Positions 1 through 7,768 are shown, numbered from the stretch's first letter. The stretch: DNA of 12,845 nt from CAINEC01 sp046073825 (GCA_046073825.1 JBJTMY010000176.1:1-12845); one strand, 5' to 3'. Notes: a model not told the origin generated them from the sequence alone. Numbers and translations are program-made.

Positions 1-790
1 GATAATTACAGGAGGTACTTCAGGTATTGGATTAGCTTGCGCTCAGAAGTTTTATCATGAAGGGTATCAGGTAGTCATTACCGGAAGAGATGAGTCCAGA
101 CTTTCTGCTGCGATGGCTAGCATGAGTAAAGCTCCGAATACAGCCGTTGGAATGAAGGCCGATGTGAGTATTGAAGAGGATTGTAAAAGAGTAGTGCAAA
201 CAACTCTTGATAAATATGGAAGGATTGATGTGCTAATTAATAATGCCGGAATTTCAATGCGTGCGTTATTTGAAGATTTGGATTTAAAGGTGATTCGTCA
301 AGTAATGGATACTAACTTTTGGGGCGCCGTCTATTGTACAAAGTATGCGTTGCCATCTATTCTGGCTAATAAAGGTAGTGTAGTAGGAGTGTCTTCAATA
401 GCAGGTAAAAAAGGTTTGCCTGGAAGAACAGGTTATTCCTCTTCTAAATTTGCCTTGGAAGGATTTTTAGAGACTTTACGCACTGAAAATCTAAAGAAAG
501 ATTTACACGTATTGGTTGCATGTCCTGGGTTCACGGCATCGCGTATCCGTCAAACCGCATTGGCTGCTAACGGTCACGTACAAGGGGAGTCGCCTCGCGA
601 TGAACAAAAGATGATGTCTGCAGAAGAAGTAGCAAATGCCATATTTGTTGCAGTGAAAAAAAGAAAACGAGATTTAATATTGACATTTAACGGAAAATTG
701 ACCGTTTTTTTAAATAAAATTATTCCTGGATGGCTCGATAAAATAGTGTATAATCACATGGCCAAAGAACCAGATAGCCCTTTTAAATAA
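1..790 (+). CDS. Short-chain dehydrogenase/reductase (SDR), 5'-truncated by the window edge
   Basis: Classical SDR, an NAD(P)(H)-dependent oxidoreductase of unknown substrate. Reading is open from base 2 and begins inside the Rossmann fold with the cofactor motif TGGTSGIG (bases 8-31), so the real start lies upstream and only a few residues are missing. The ATG at 113 is internal and would remove the cofactor site. The full catalytic set is visible: NNAG at 239-250, Asn of TNFWG (about 314), Ser of VSSIAG (about 395), and YSSSK at 434-448 with the Ser 13 residues before the Tyr, followed by the PG motif. The C-terminal tail AKEPDSPFK is of a kind I associate with Bacteroidota SDRs. One base separates its stop from the next gene, so it probably leads an operon with the lipoprotein and the TMTC-like protein. 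The family call is firm; the substrate cannot be inferred. Confidence 0.93.
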   Translation, partial: IITGGTSGIGLACAQKFYHEGYQVVITGRDESRLSAAMASMSKAPNTAVGMKADVSIEEDCKRVVQTTLDKYGRIDVLINNAGISMRALFEDLDLKVIRQVMDTNFWGAVYCTKYALPSILANKGSVVGVSSIAGKKGLPGRTGYSSSKFALEGFLETLRTENLKKDLHVLVACPGFTASRIRQTALAANGHVQGESPRDEQKMMSAEEVANAIFVAVKKRKRDLILTFNGKLTVFLNKIIPGWLDKIVYNHMAKEPDSPFK

Positions 791-791
791 T

Positions 792-1319
792 ATGAAAAAT
801 AGATTCAACATTCTTTTGTTTTGTACCATGTTATTAATGGTAGCATGTACTCAAAGTCAATCAAACTTGCAAGCAGGAATTAAAGCGATGGAAAGTAAAA
901 TTGCAAATAGTACAACAACGGATACGGCCGCTTGCGACTCAGTAATTCACCTTTATGAAAATTATTGCTCTCAGTTTAAAGATGATACTTGTTGTGCCGA
1001 CTATTTCTTTAAAGCCGCTGAGTTAAGTGTTCGACTTGGTAAGTATCAACAAGCTGTTGAATTTTATGGAAATACGCAACGCTTTACTGTTTATCGTAAA
1101 GGTGCTCGTGCTCTTTTTCTTCAAGGATTTATTTCTGAAAATAATCTGCATGATAAGAATGCCGCAAGAGAATATTATACTCGATTCATAATTAAATTTC
1201 CTAATCATAAAATGACTCCAGAAGTAAAAATGCTTTTAGAATCACTGAATATGACAGACGAAATGTTGATTAAACAACTGCAACAAGCAAACAATACTTC
1301 TATAACTAAAAATTGTTGA
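792..1319 (+). CDS. TPR-like lipoprotein of unknown function
   Basis: A 175-residue protein with a lipoprotein signal: basic N-terminus (MKNR), hydrophobic core, and LLMVAC with the probable lipidated Cys at residue 19. It would be anchored in an envelope membrane, facing the periplasm or cell surface. The body is alpha-helical and Cys-containing. Two helical-hairpin segments resemble tetratricopeptide repeats, one around YQQAVEFYGNTQRF and one around NAAREYYTRFIIKFPNHKMT; the second recalls the 'A..Y...I..FP.....A' pattern of BamD/YbgF-type TPRs. It lies 1 bp after the SDR and 1 bp before the TMTC-like gene, so the three are almost certainly cotranscribed and translationally coupled. An envelope scaffold role, perhaps as partner of the TPR-bearing membrane protein, is inference. 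Gene and lipoprotein calls are good; no named family is recognised. Confidence 0.85.
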   Translation: MKNRFNILLFCTMLLMVACTQSQSNLQAGIKAMESKIANSTTTDTAACDSVIHLYENYCSQFKDDTCCADYFFKAAELSVRLGKYQQAVEFYGNTQRFTVYRKGARALFLQGFISENNLHDKNAAREYYTRFIIKFPNHKMTPEVKMLLESLNMTDEMLIKQLQQANNTSITKNC

Positions 1320-1320
1320 T

Positions 1321-3207
1321 ATGACTGAATCGAAAAAGTTAACTAGAAAAGAAAAGTTTTCAAATACTACTTCTAAGAATTTAAATGAAAAACAGCAGTT
1401 CTCTTCTACTTCTATTTCTAAATATTACCGTTGGATAGTTGCCTTGTTTGCAATAGTGCTGTATCTTAATACAGCTCATTTTGATTACGCACTTGATGAT
1501 TATGCTTCAATCATTGAAAATAGAAGCACACAAAAAGGTGATCTAAAAGAGATTTTCAAAACGAGTTATCGATATGGAAGTTACATGGCTTCCGATGAAT
1601 TATATCGTCCTATTCCAAAGGCTTTATTTGCAATGCAATGGTCAGTTGCGCCTAATAATCCTCATTTGGCGCATTGGACAAATATATTTCTTTATGCATT
1701 TTTAGCGGTAGTGGTATTCGGTTTTTGTCAACGAGTTTTAAAAGGGAATTTATTACATTCTTTTTTTGCAACCCTTCTCTTCCTCGCTTTCCCTATTCAT
1801 ACGGAGGCCGTGGCTAACATTAAAAGTGTCGATGAAATTCTTGCCATGCTTTTTACAGTGCTTTCCCTTAATCGGTATATTGATTTTTTATCGGAGAAAA
1901 AATCAATTAAAGTAATTTCTTCTCTCATCTTTTTTGTCCTTGCATTATTATGTAAAGAATCTTCCATTACCTTATTAGCTGTTTTACCTTTGTTGGTGTA
2001 TTATCTGAATTCAACAAATTGGAAACAAAATTTAGTGTCGTTGTTGTACTTTTTCGGAGTAACCATCATTTATTTAATAGCACGGTCAAATGTGTATGGC
2101 ATTATTCCAATGGGTACTTTGCCTTCTGTTTCGGATAATTTATTGTTGAAAGTGGTTGGTTCTTTAGAACGATATACCACCGCCATTTATATTTTAGGTT
2201 TATACTTGATGCGAATCGTCATTCCATCAGGATTGACTTTCGATGCCTCTTTTCCACAGTTGTCGGTTGTCGGGATTTCTTCAGTTGGATTTATTGTTTC
2301 TGCAAGTGTTTTGACAGGATTATTGGCTTTGGCGATTTATGGTTTATTAAAGAAAGAAGGATATGGACTTGCAATTTTATTTTTCTTTATTACCGCATCT
2401 GTGTCCTCAAATATCTTTACATTGATTGGTACGCAGTATGGTGAACGATTGATGTTTATGCCTAGTTTGGGTATATCCCTAGCCGTTATTATTTTTATAA
2501 CAAATTATAATATAAAACAAGGTGCTTATGTTGTTTACACCTTTGTTTTTTTATATTCAATTCTTACGATTAACCGTAATGCCGTTTGGGAAAATAATGA
2601 AACACTTTATCGTTCGGGCTTAATCTCTGCTCCAAATAGCGCTCGTACAAATTATTACTTAGGGAATTTTCTTGTAAAAGATAATCAGCTGACTGGTAAA
2701 ACAGAAATTGAAAAAGCAAATGTGCTGAATGAAGGTATTTCTTATTTAAAGAAATCGGTGCAGTTAACTCCCTACTTTTCGGATGCATGGAATCAAATGG
2801 GATTGGCATATCTTAAACTAAAATCTTATGACGATTCTCGAAAAGCTTTTTATCAAGCGTTGAAATATAATCCTAATGACCCTGTAGTGAATAATAATTT
2901 CGGAAACTTATTGTTTAGTGTTCAACAACCCGATTCAGCACTCGCTTATTTTGAAAAAGCTGTTTCTATTAAAGCAGATTATTCGGATGCATTAAATAAT
3001 ATTGGAAGCGTATATGGAAACAAAGGTCAATTTCAAGATGCACTGAAATACTTTGAAAGAGCTTATGTGGTAGATCCGAACAATGTAATGACTAATCGCT
3101 TTTTAGGAATGACTTGGGAAAATCTAGGTAATAAAATGCTAGGACAACAATTTACAGATAGAGCCAATGCTTTACAAGGATCTAATGCATCAAACATTAG
3201 TAAATAA
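1321..3207 (+). CDS. Multispanning membrane protein with C-terminal TPRs, TMTC-like (GT-C glycosyltransferase fold)
   Basis: A 628-residue integral membrane protein. After a polar 35-residue cytoplasmic tail come many hydrophobic segments (first about 36-53; others to about 415), then a soluble C-terminal TPR region (about 427-620) with repeats near SDAWNQMGLAYLKLKSY, DPVVNNNFGNLLF, SDALNNIGSVYGNKGQF and VMTNRFLGMTWENLGN. The membrane half carries, in order, motifs I recognise from eukaryotic TMTC O-mannosyltransferases: the acidic pair LDD at 58-60 in the first loop after TM1, YRP at 95-97, FPIHTEAVA at 157-165, LCKES around 210-214, ERLMFMPSLG around 375-384, and WENNETLYRSGL around 423-434 leading into the TPRs. 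In GT-C enzymes the first-loop acidic pair is catalytic. By analogy it would transfer a sugar from a lipid-linked donor to proteins on the periplasmic side; activity and substrate are inferred. It follows the lipoprotein gene by 1 bp and ends 3 bp from convergent cdaA. Confidence 0.85.
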   Translation: MTESKKLTRKEKFSNTTSKNLNEKQQFSSTSISKYYRWIVALFAIVLYLNTAHFDYALDDYASIIENRSTQKGDLKEIFKTSYRYGSYMASDELYRPIPKALFAMQWSVAPNNPHLAHWTNIFLYAFLAVVVFGFCQRVLKGNLLHSFFATLLFLAFPIHTEAVANIKSVDEILAMLFTVLSLNRYIDFLSEKKSIKVISSLIFFVLALLCKESSITLLAVLPLLVYYLNSTNWKQNLVSLLYFFGVTIIYLIARSNVYGIIPMGTLPSVSDNLLLKVVGSLERYTTAIYILGLYLMRIVIPSGLTFDASFPQLSVVGISSVGFIVSASVLTGLLALAIYGLLKKEGYGLAILFFFITASVSSNIFTLIGTQYGERLMFMPSLGISLAVIIFITNYNIKQGAYVVYTFVFLYSILTINRNAVWENNETLYRSGLISAPNSARTNYYLGNFLVKDNQLTGKTEIEKANVLNEGISYLKKSVQLTPYFSDAWNQMGLAYLKLKSYDDSRKAFYQALKYNPNDPVVNNNFGNLLFSVQQPDSALAYFEKAVSIKADYSDALNNIGSVYGNKGQFQDALKYFERAYVVDPNNVMTNRFLGMTWENLGNKMLGQQFTDRANALQGSNASNISK

Positions 3208-3224
3208 GAATTAATATTCTTTTT
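3206..3224 (+). terminator. Weak AT-rich hairpin plus T-run at the convergent junction
   Basis: AAGAAT at 3206-3211 pairs with ATTCTT at 3216-3221 around a 4-base loop and is followed by three more Ts, straddling the stop codons of the convergent TMTC-like gene and cdaA. A second small stem, CTAATG/CATTAG (3182-3187 and 3195-3200), lies just upstream inside the coding end. Both are short and AT-only or nearly so. This could be a modest terminator for the plus-strand operon, but such hairpins also occur by chance in AT-rich DNA. Confidence 0.3.
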
Positions 3225-4005
3225 GCAAATAATGTTCGAGTTCTTGAACGGTAAGATTGTTTTCTAACACTCCGTTTTTAGCAACACTTATTGTTCCGGT
3301 TTCTTCTGAAACAATTATGGAGATAGCATCACTTTGTTCTGTTATTCCTAAAGCAGCTCTGTGACGCATTCCTAAATGTGCGGGTAATTCATTGTTATCG
3401 GTTACTGGTAAAACACAACGTGCCGCTTTTATTTTGTTATTTCGAATAATTACCGCTCCGTCGTGCAAAGGACTATTCTTAAAAAAGATACTTTCTAATA
3501 AACGTTTCGAAACATCAGCATCCATCGCATCTCCAGAATTCTCAAAAAATTTCAAATCTGTTGTTCGCGATAATACGATGATAGCTCCCGTTTTTGTATT
3601 CGACATGCTTTCACAGGCTTTGATAACAGGAATTAAATCTGCAGTAATTTCTTGTTCTTCTTTCCAATTCCATGGTAAAATTTTTCGAGTTAGGCTATCC
3701 TTTCCCGTTAGTGAACTCGAACCAAGTAAAACTAAAAATCTTCTAACTTCCTGTTGAAATACGATGATTAATGCTAAAACACCCACACTCATAAATTGTC
3801 CTAGAATCGCTCCTAGTAATTGCATTTCAAAAATTTTAACAAATAAAAACCACAATAAATACATCGATACAATTCCAATGAAAATATTAATGGCGGTGCC
3901 TCCTTTCAATAGTTGATAAACCTTGTATAATAAAAATGAGACGATTAAAATGTCTAATAAATCAAGCAAGCGAATGGTTAAAAATCCTATATGAAATAAT
4001 TCCAT
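3211..4005 (-). CDS. cdaA: Diadenylate cyclase CdaA (DAC/DisA_N domain), c-di-AMP synthase
   Basis: Makes cyclic di-AMP from two ATP; the product is a second messenger mainly tied to potassium, osmotic and envelope homeostasis. The 264-residue protein has the CdaA layout: about three N-terminal transmembrane helices (roughly 10-30, 38-56 and 66-85), the linker VFQQEVRRFL, then a cytoplasmic DAC domain. Both signature motifs are intact: DGA at 182-184 (in LHDGAVII), which binds metal and ribose, and RHR at 214-216 (in GMRHRAALGI), which binds the phosphates. The C-terminal SEETGTISVAKNG strand is also typical. The start is ATG at 4005. No cdaR (YbbR) or glmM, the Firmicutes partners, and no folP lies beside it here. 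It is the last gene of the minus-strand run, 38 bp after recQ, and converges with the TMTC-like gene across 3 bp. Confidence 0.96.
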   Translation of the reverse strand: MELFHIGFLTIRLLDLLDILIVSFLLYKVYQLLKGGTAINIFIGIVSMYLLWFLFVKIFEMQLLGAILGQFMSVGVLALIIVFQQEVRRFLVLLGSSSLTGKDSLTRKILPWNWKEEQEITADLIPVIKACESMSNTKTGAIIVLSRTTDLKFFENSGDAMDADVSKRLLESIFFKNSPLHDGAVIIRNNKIKAARCVLPVTDNNELPAHLGMRHRAALGITEQSDAISIIVSEETGTISVAKNGVLENNLTVQELEHYLQKEY

Positions 4006-4043
4006 AACAGCGAATGTATAAAATTAACGGCGATTATTTTTGC

Positions 4044-5957
4044 TTAATTGTTTTTTAACGAAAGTTTTTCATCTGAACCTGTAGTCACGATTCCTTTTTC
4101 AAGGAGCATACGTAATATGATGATGCTTTTTCTTTTATACTGTTCAGGCATCTTTTGATGCAATTCAATGGGTAATAATTTATCTTGTTGAAGTAATGTT
4201 GTAATTAACTCAATAATTTTATTTTCTTCTTCTTGATTTTCTTTGTTTTTCTTTTCTTCTCTGCAAATATCACACGTACCACATTTCTCTAGTTTTTCTT
4301 CTCCAAAGTAAGAGGCAATCATCATGCTTCTGCACGTAGAATTACTGGTTATGTAGTTAATAAAAGCGTCGGCTCTTACTTGAAATCTGTTTTTTCGATC
4401 TTTAATTGCAATTGGATTGATGTACATCGCATTGGTCGATTCACGTGCATGTAAAAAGGTAACTCTAGGGGTGTCACTCGAAGGTAAATACTCGATTACT
4501 TGTAATTTGTGAAGTTCAGTTAGTAAAGCTATAACGGTTGATTTATCCGTGTTCAAGTGCTTTGAAATTTGATATTCACTCATCTTGACATAATAATCAA
4601 ATACGCCACCGTAACTTCTGAGTATTACTTTTATTAAATTGTCAAAGCGCTGATATTTCACTTGGAAATTATAAAGTTCCATTTTATCAAATCGAACTTT
4701 AATTTTAGCGGGTACATAAACTGCTTCAGTCATGGCAATTATGCCTGCATATTCTAATTCTTTCAAACAGCTTTTAGTAATAGCTCCATTCAATTGATAG
4801 GTATTGCAAAACTGATAAAAGTCGAAAGGGTAGGTTTGATTTAATCCTGATTCTAATGGAATGTTTAAGTGATTGCAAAGCGCATTATAAATCCGTTTAA
4901 TTTCTTTAATGTCTGGAAAGTTTTTTTCTTTTTTCTCTTCTAATTGTTCAATATCGCTGTCACCGTAAATCAATACAGCAAAGGCTGGCTTTTCGTCACG
5001 CCCGCCACGTCCTGCCTCTTGGTAATAACTTTCTAAATCGTCTGGAATATCAAAGTGAATCACCGACCGAACATTTTCTTTATTGATTCCCATTCCAAAT
5101 GCATTGGTTGCAACAATTACTCGTGTCGCATTATTCATCCACTTCGATTGCTTTTCTGCACGTGTCATGCTATCCAGTCCCGCATGATAGTAGTCTGCTG
5201 TAATTTGATTGCTGTTTAACCAAGCTGCAATGTCTTGCGTTTTATTCCGGTTTCTCACATAAATTATCGAGGTGCCAGGAACCGTCTTTAATACTTGAAG
5301 CACTTTCTCGTATTTGTTTTCATCATGTCGGATGATATACGATAGATTAGGTCGACTAAAACTTTTTAAAAATGTTTGATAGCCTTTTTTGAATCCTAGT
5401 TTTTGGCATATATCTAATTGCACTTCCGGAGTTGCCGATGCTGTTAGTGCAATAACAGGTACATCTGGGAATAATTCTCTTACAGTAGAAATATTCAAAT
5501 AGGATGGACGAAAATCATATCCCCATTGGGAGATACAATGGGCTTCATCTATTGCAATCATGCTAACAGGCATGTTGGCTAATTGTTTTAGAAAAAGGTC
5601 ACTGCTTAATCGCTCAGGCGAAACATATAAAAATCGGTAGTCGCCATGTATGCAATTTCCAATAATTATATCAGATTCTCTCCTTGAAATTCCTGATACC
5701 AGGGCGGCACTTCTAATCCCTTTTTGCAATAACTGCTCTTCTTGATCTTTCATTAATGCAATTAATGGCGAAACAACAAGGCAAAGACCTCCCAACGCAA
5801 GCGCAGGGATTTGAAAGCAAATCGATTTTCCACCGCCAGTAGGTAAGATGGCTAAGGTGTCTTTTTTTGAAAGTACTGATTGAATGATGTCCTCTTGTAA
5901 TGGACGAAATGCATCATAGCCAAAGTGCTTTTTAAGCAATTGATGTAGTTCGCTCAT
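4044..5957 (-). CDS. recQ: ATP-dependent DNA helicase RecQ with atypical C-terminal architecture
   Basis: A 3'-5' superfamily 2 helicase acting in recombination and stalled-fork repair. The core is complete: motif 0 (FGYDAFRPLQ, residues 12-21), Walker A PTGGGKS (39-45), DEAH (137-140), the aromatic-rich loop SQWGYDFRPSY (143-153), ATNAFGMGINKENVRSVIHF, and motif VI QEAGRGGRDEK with arginines at 317 and 320. The four zinc cysteines are at 542, 559, 562 and 565, with the 17-3-3 spacing of E. coli RecQ. They lie about 222 residues after motif VI, against roughly 55 in E. coli from memory. The intervening block contains winged-helix-like segments (GAITKSCLKELEYAGII; YQISKHLNTDKSTVIALLTE). Only about 70 residues follow the zinc site, so there is no HRDC domain. 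I associate this 630-640-residue form with Bacteroidota. The ATG at 5957 gives an 11-bp gap after the Usp gene. Confidence 0.95.
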   Translation of the reverse strand: MSELHQLLKKHFGYDAFRPLQEDIIQSVLSKKDTLAILPTGGGKSICFQIPALALGGLCLVVSPLIALMKDQEEQLLQKGIRSAALVSGISRRESDIIIGNCIHGDYRFLYVSPERLSSDLFLKQLANMPVSMIAIDEAHCISQWGYDFRPSYLNISTVRELFPDVPVIALTASATPEVQLDICQKLGFKKGYQTFLKSFSRPNLSYIIRHDENKYEKVLQVLKTVPGTSIIYVRNRNKTQDIAAWLNSNQITADYYHAGLDSMTRAEKQSKWMNNATRVIVATNAFGMGINKENVRSVIHFDIPDDLESYYQEAGRGGRDEKPAFAVLIYGDSDIEQLEEKKEKNFPDIKEIKRIYNALCNHLNIPLESGLNQTYPFDFYQFCNTYQLNGAITKSCLKELEYAGIIAMTEAVYVPAKIKVRFDKMELYNFQVKYQRFDNLIKVILRSYGGVFDYYVKMSEYQISKHLNTDKSTVIALLTELHKLQVIEYLPSSDTPRVTFLHARESTNAMYINPIAIKDRKNRFQVRADAFINYITSNSTCRSMMIASYFGEEKLEKCGTCDICREEKKNKENQEEENKIIELITTLLQQDKLLPIELHQKMPEQYKRKSIIILRMLLEKGIVTTGSDEKLSLKNN

Positions 5958-5968
5958 GCAAGAAATAA

Positions 5969-6844
5969 TTAAAACGTTACAGTGATTCTGTCTGGGTCAA
6001 TTTCAGCTGGGCGGATAGTCATGACCGGTATGCGGGAGTTGTTAATCACTTTATTTGCATAGGTGCCCATTAATAAGCCGGTAATTCCTGGTTCTTGTTC
6101 CGTCATGATAACTAATAAATCACCATCGTACTCTTCACAGGCTTTCATCGTGTTTTTAAATAAATCACCCTGATAAATTTCGGAAATGCTTTCACAACCA
6201 TGTTCAGCAAGATAATCTTGAACTTGATCAATCTTCAAATGGAATTTACGTACATAGTCTTGGTTGGAGCTTGACATCAAGGCAGCAACTATAACCTTAG
6301 CTCGGTATTTCTTTGCAATTTCCATCGCAAATGGTACTTTTTGTCTCGACTCAGGGGAGTCATCCAATGGAAGTATAATCGTGTCGTAACTTGTTTTTTC
6401 AGCGTGGTTCTGAACAGCAATTACCGGGCAAGGTGCTTCTTGTACAACTTTTGTTGTATTACTTCCAATACTGTAACCGCTACCACTACTGCCATGCGTA
6501 CCCATGAAAATTAAATCTGCTTCTATTTGCGTGGCAATAGTAGAAATCATTTTGTAGGTCTTCCCAACTTCCGTCATAACAGTAATCTTAACGTCATTAT
6601 CACGCATAATTTTTTCTGCTATGTCATTTAGTTTTTCTTTTGATGTCGCTTCTGCTTTTTGCTCTACCGATGAAAATAAATGGGTAAGCGAACTTTGAAA
6701 AGTAGAAGCTTCCAAGATATGAAGTAAAAATATTTCTGCATTAAAAGATTTTGCAAAAATAACAGCGTGTTCTAATCCAATGGATGCTGACTCAGAGTAG
6801 TCAAATGGAACAAGCAATTTTGTTACATGAAAGCTTCTATTCAT
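5969..6844 (-). CDS. Tandem-domain universal stress protein (second of the pair)
   Basis: Two UspA-like alpha/beta domains in one cytoplasmic chain; family members bind ATP or similar nucleotides and act in stress and energy-limitation responses. Starting at the ATG at 6844 gives 291 residues. The frame stays open to a TTG at 6871, but the ATG aligns with the family start (TKLLVPFDYSES) and avoids overlapping the upstream gene. Domain 1 has Asp15 and the nucleotide loop GTHG (115-118) followed by GSN (127-129). Its spacer is 8 residues, one fewer than the G-2x-G-9x-G(S/T) consensus. Domain 2 (PLDDSPESR to the end) keeps the final MGTYANKVI but has MTEQE in place of the first two glycines, so its nucleotide site is degenerate. 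It is paralogous to the gene 13 bp upstream and lies 11 bp before recQ. Family confidence is high; the specific stress role is unknown. Confidence 0.92.
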   Translation of the reverse strand: MNRSFHVTKLLVPFDYSESASIGLEHAVIFAKSFNAEIFLLHILEASTFQSSLTHLFSSVEQKAEATSKEKLNDIAEKIMRDNDVKITVMTEVGKTYKMISTIATQIEADLIFMGTHGSSGSGYSIGSNTTKVVQEAPCPVIAVQNHAEKTSYDTIILPLDDSPESRQKVPFAMEIAKKYRAKVIVAALMSSSNQDYVRKFHLKIDQVQDYLAEHGCESISEIYQGDLFKNTMKACEEYDGDLLVIMTEQEPGITGLLMGTYANKVINNSRIPVMTIRPAEIDPDRITVTF

Positions 6845-6857
6845 AGAATTTATGTTT

Positions 6858-7739
6858 TTATTGGATGACAAATGAGGTGGTGTCTTTTCTTTTCATTGGA
6901 CGTATACTGCAAACAGGAATATCAGAATGATTAATAATATAAGCAGAGGCAGTACCAATGAAATAATCGGTGAATTCTAATTCTTGTTGCGTCATGATAA
7001 TAATTAGGTCGGCATTTACTTTCTTCGAATAATCTAAAACACCTTCTGCAACGTTCGAGTTCTCTACGAATTCACCGGAACATTCAATTCCATTTTCTCG
7101 AAGAAATTCTAATACCTGATCCATCTGTCGCTCTAATTTTTTATTGAGAAAATCATCACTCGAGGACTCAACGGTCATTACCTTAACAACAGAGTTGAAG
7201 AATTTTGCAATCTCTATGCACTTGCCCACTTTTTCCTTCGTTTCTTTTGATAAATCAAGAGGAAGTACAATCGTTTTACATCCTGCATTATGCTCTTTAC
7301 CTTTAATGGTAATTACCGGACAAGGCGCAGCTCCAATTACTTTAACAGCATTGGAACCAATAAATTTCTTTGCAATGGAAGAAGTGCCATTGGTTCCCAT
7401 CACAATGAAAGCAGCATTTAATTCACTGGCAACCTCGTTAACGCAATCATAAATTTTACCTTTTTCAATTCTAGTTTTGATTTCAAGGCCTGTTTTTGCC
7501 ATGGTATCATTCGCCAATTTGTTCAATTTTGATTGAAGTCCTTCTCTATAAACTTCTTCTTTAAAATCATTATGTGAAAAAATGTTTAGCATGGAAGAGA
7601 ATACATCATCGTCAATTACATGTAATAGGGTGATATCCGATTTGGTTAATCGAGCCAGATTAAAAGTTTGATTTAAGGCAATCATTGATTGTTCACTGAA
7701 GTCTACCGGAATAATAATGTGATTTTGGTATGCGCACAT
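6858..7739 (-). CDS. Tandem-domain universal stress protein (first of the pair)
   Basis: A 293-residue cytoplasmic protein with two Usp domains. Domain 1 begins IIIPVDFSEQS (Asp13) and has the full nucleotide loop: GTNG at 115-118, nine residues, then GSN at 128-130, followed by PCPVITIKG. Domain 2 begins IVLPLDLSKETKEKV and ends IIIMTQQELEF..YFIGTASAYII. The GT of the loop survives, but the two upstream glycines are replaced, as in the neighbouring paralogue. The pair therefore probably arose by duplication of an already fused two-domain gene. This is the promoter-proximal gene of the minus-strand run, and its ATG at 7739 faces the divergent nucleoside phosphorylase across about 49 bp. A possible -7 box lies just upstream. 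The domain call is firm; the trigger and ligand are unknown. Confidence 0.93.
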   Translation of the reverse strand: MCAYQNHIIIPVDFSEQSMIALNQTFNLARLTKSDITLLHVIDDDVFSSMLNIFSHNDFKEEVYREGLQSKLNKLANDTMAKTGLEIKTRIEKGKIYDCVNEVASELNAAFIVMGTNGTSSIAKKFIGSNAVKVIGAAPCPVITIKGKEHNAGCKTIVLPLDLSKETKEKVGKCIEIAKFFNSVVKVMTVESSSDDFLNKKLERQMDQVLEFLRENGIECSGEFVENSNVAEGVLDYSKKVNADLIIIMTQQELEFTDYFIGTASAYIINHSDIPVCSIRPMKRKDTTSFVIQ

Positions 7740-7752
7740 GGTTGTATGTTAT

Positions 7753-7760
7753 TATATTTG
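7753..7760 (+). promoter_or_regulatory. Possible Bacteroidota -7 box for the nucleoside phosphorylase gene
   Basis: TATATTTG matches TAnnTTTG and sits 28 bp before the ATG at 7789. The only TTTG upstream (7724-7727) is 25 bp away, longer than usual. The box lies downstream of the alternative ATG at 7738, which supports the 7789 start. It interleaves with the minus-strand box, giving a compact divergent promoter. Confidence 0.4.
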
Positions 7761-7768
7761 TTCGGCTA

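Noticed and set aside
113..115. ATG as the start of the SDR gene
   Set aside because: The frame is open upstream to the window edge and includes the TGGTSGIG cofactor motif, which the protein needs.
3392..3757. Plus-strand frame of 121 codons inside cdaA
   Set aside because: It is antisense to the DAC domain with its DGA and RHR motifs; no motif of its own.
6845..6871. TTG start extending the second Usp by nine codons
   Set aside because: The ATG at 6844 fits the family N-terminus and avoids a 14-bp overlap with the upstream gene.
7144..7452. Plus-strand frame of 102 codons inside the first Usp gene
   Set aside because: Antisense to the Usp nucleotide loop and linker; composition is that of a shadow frame.
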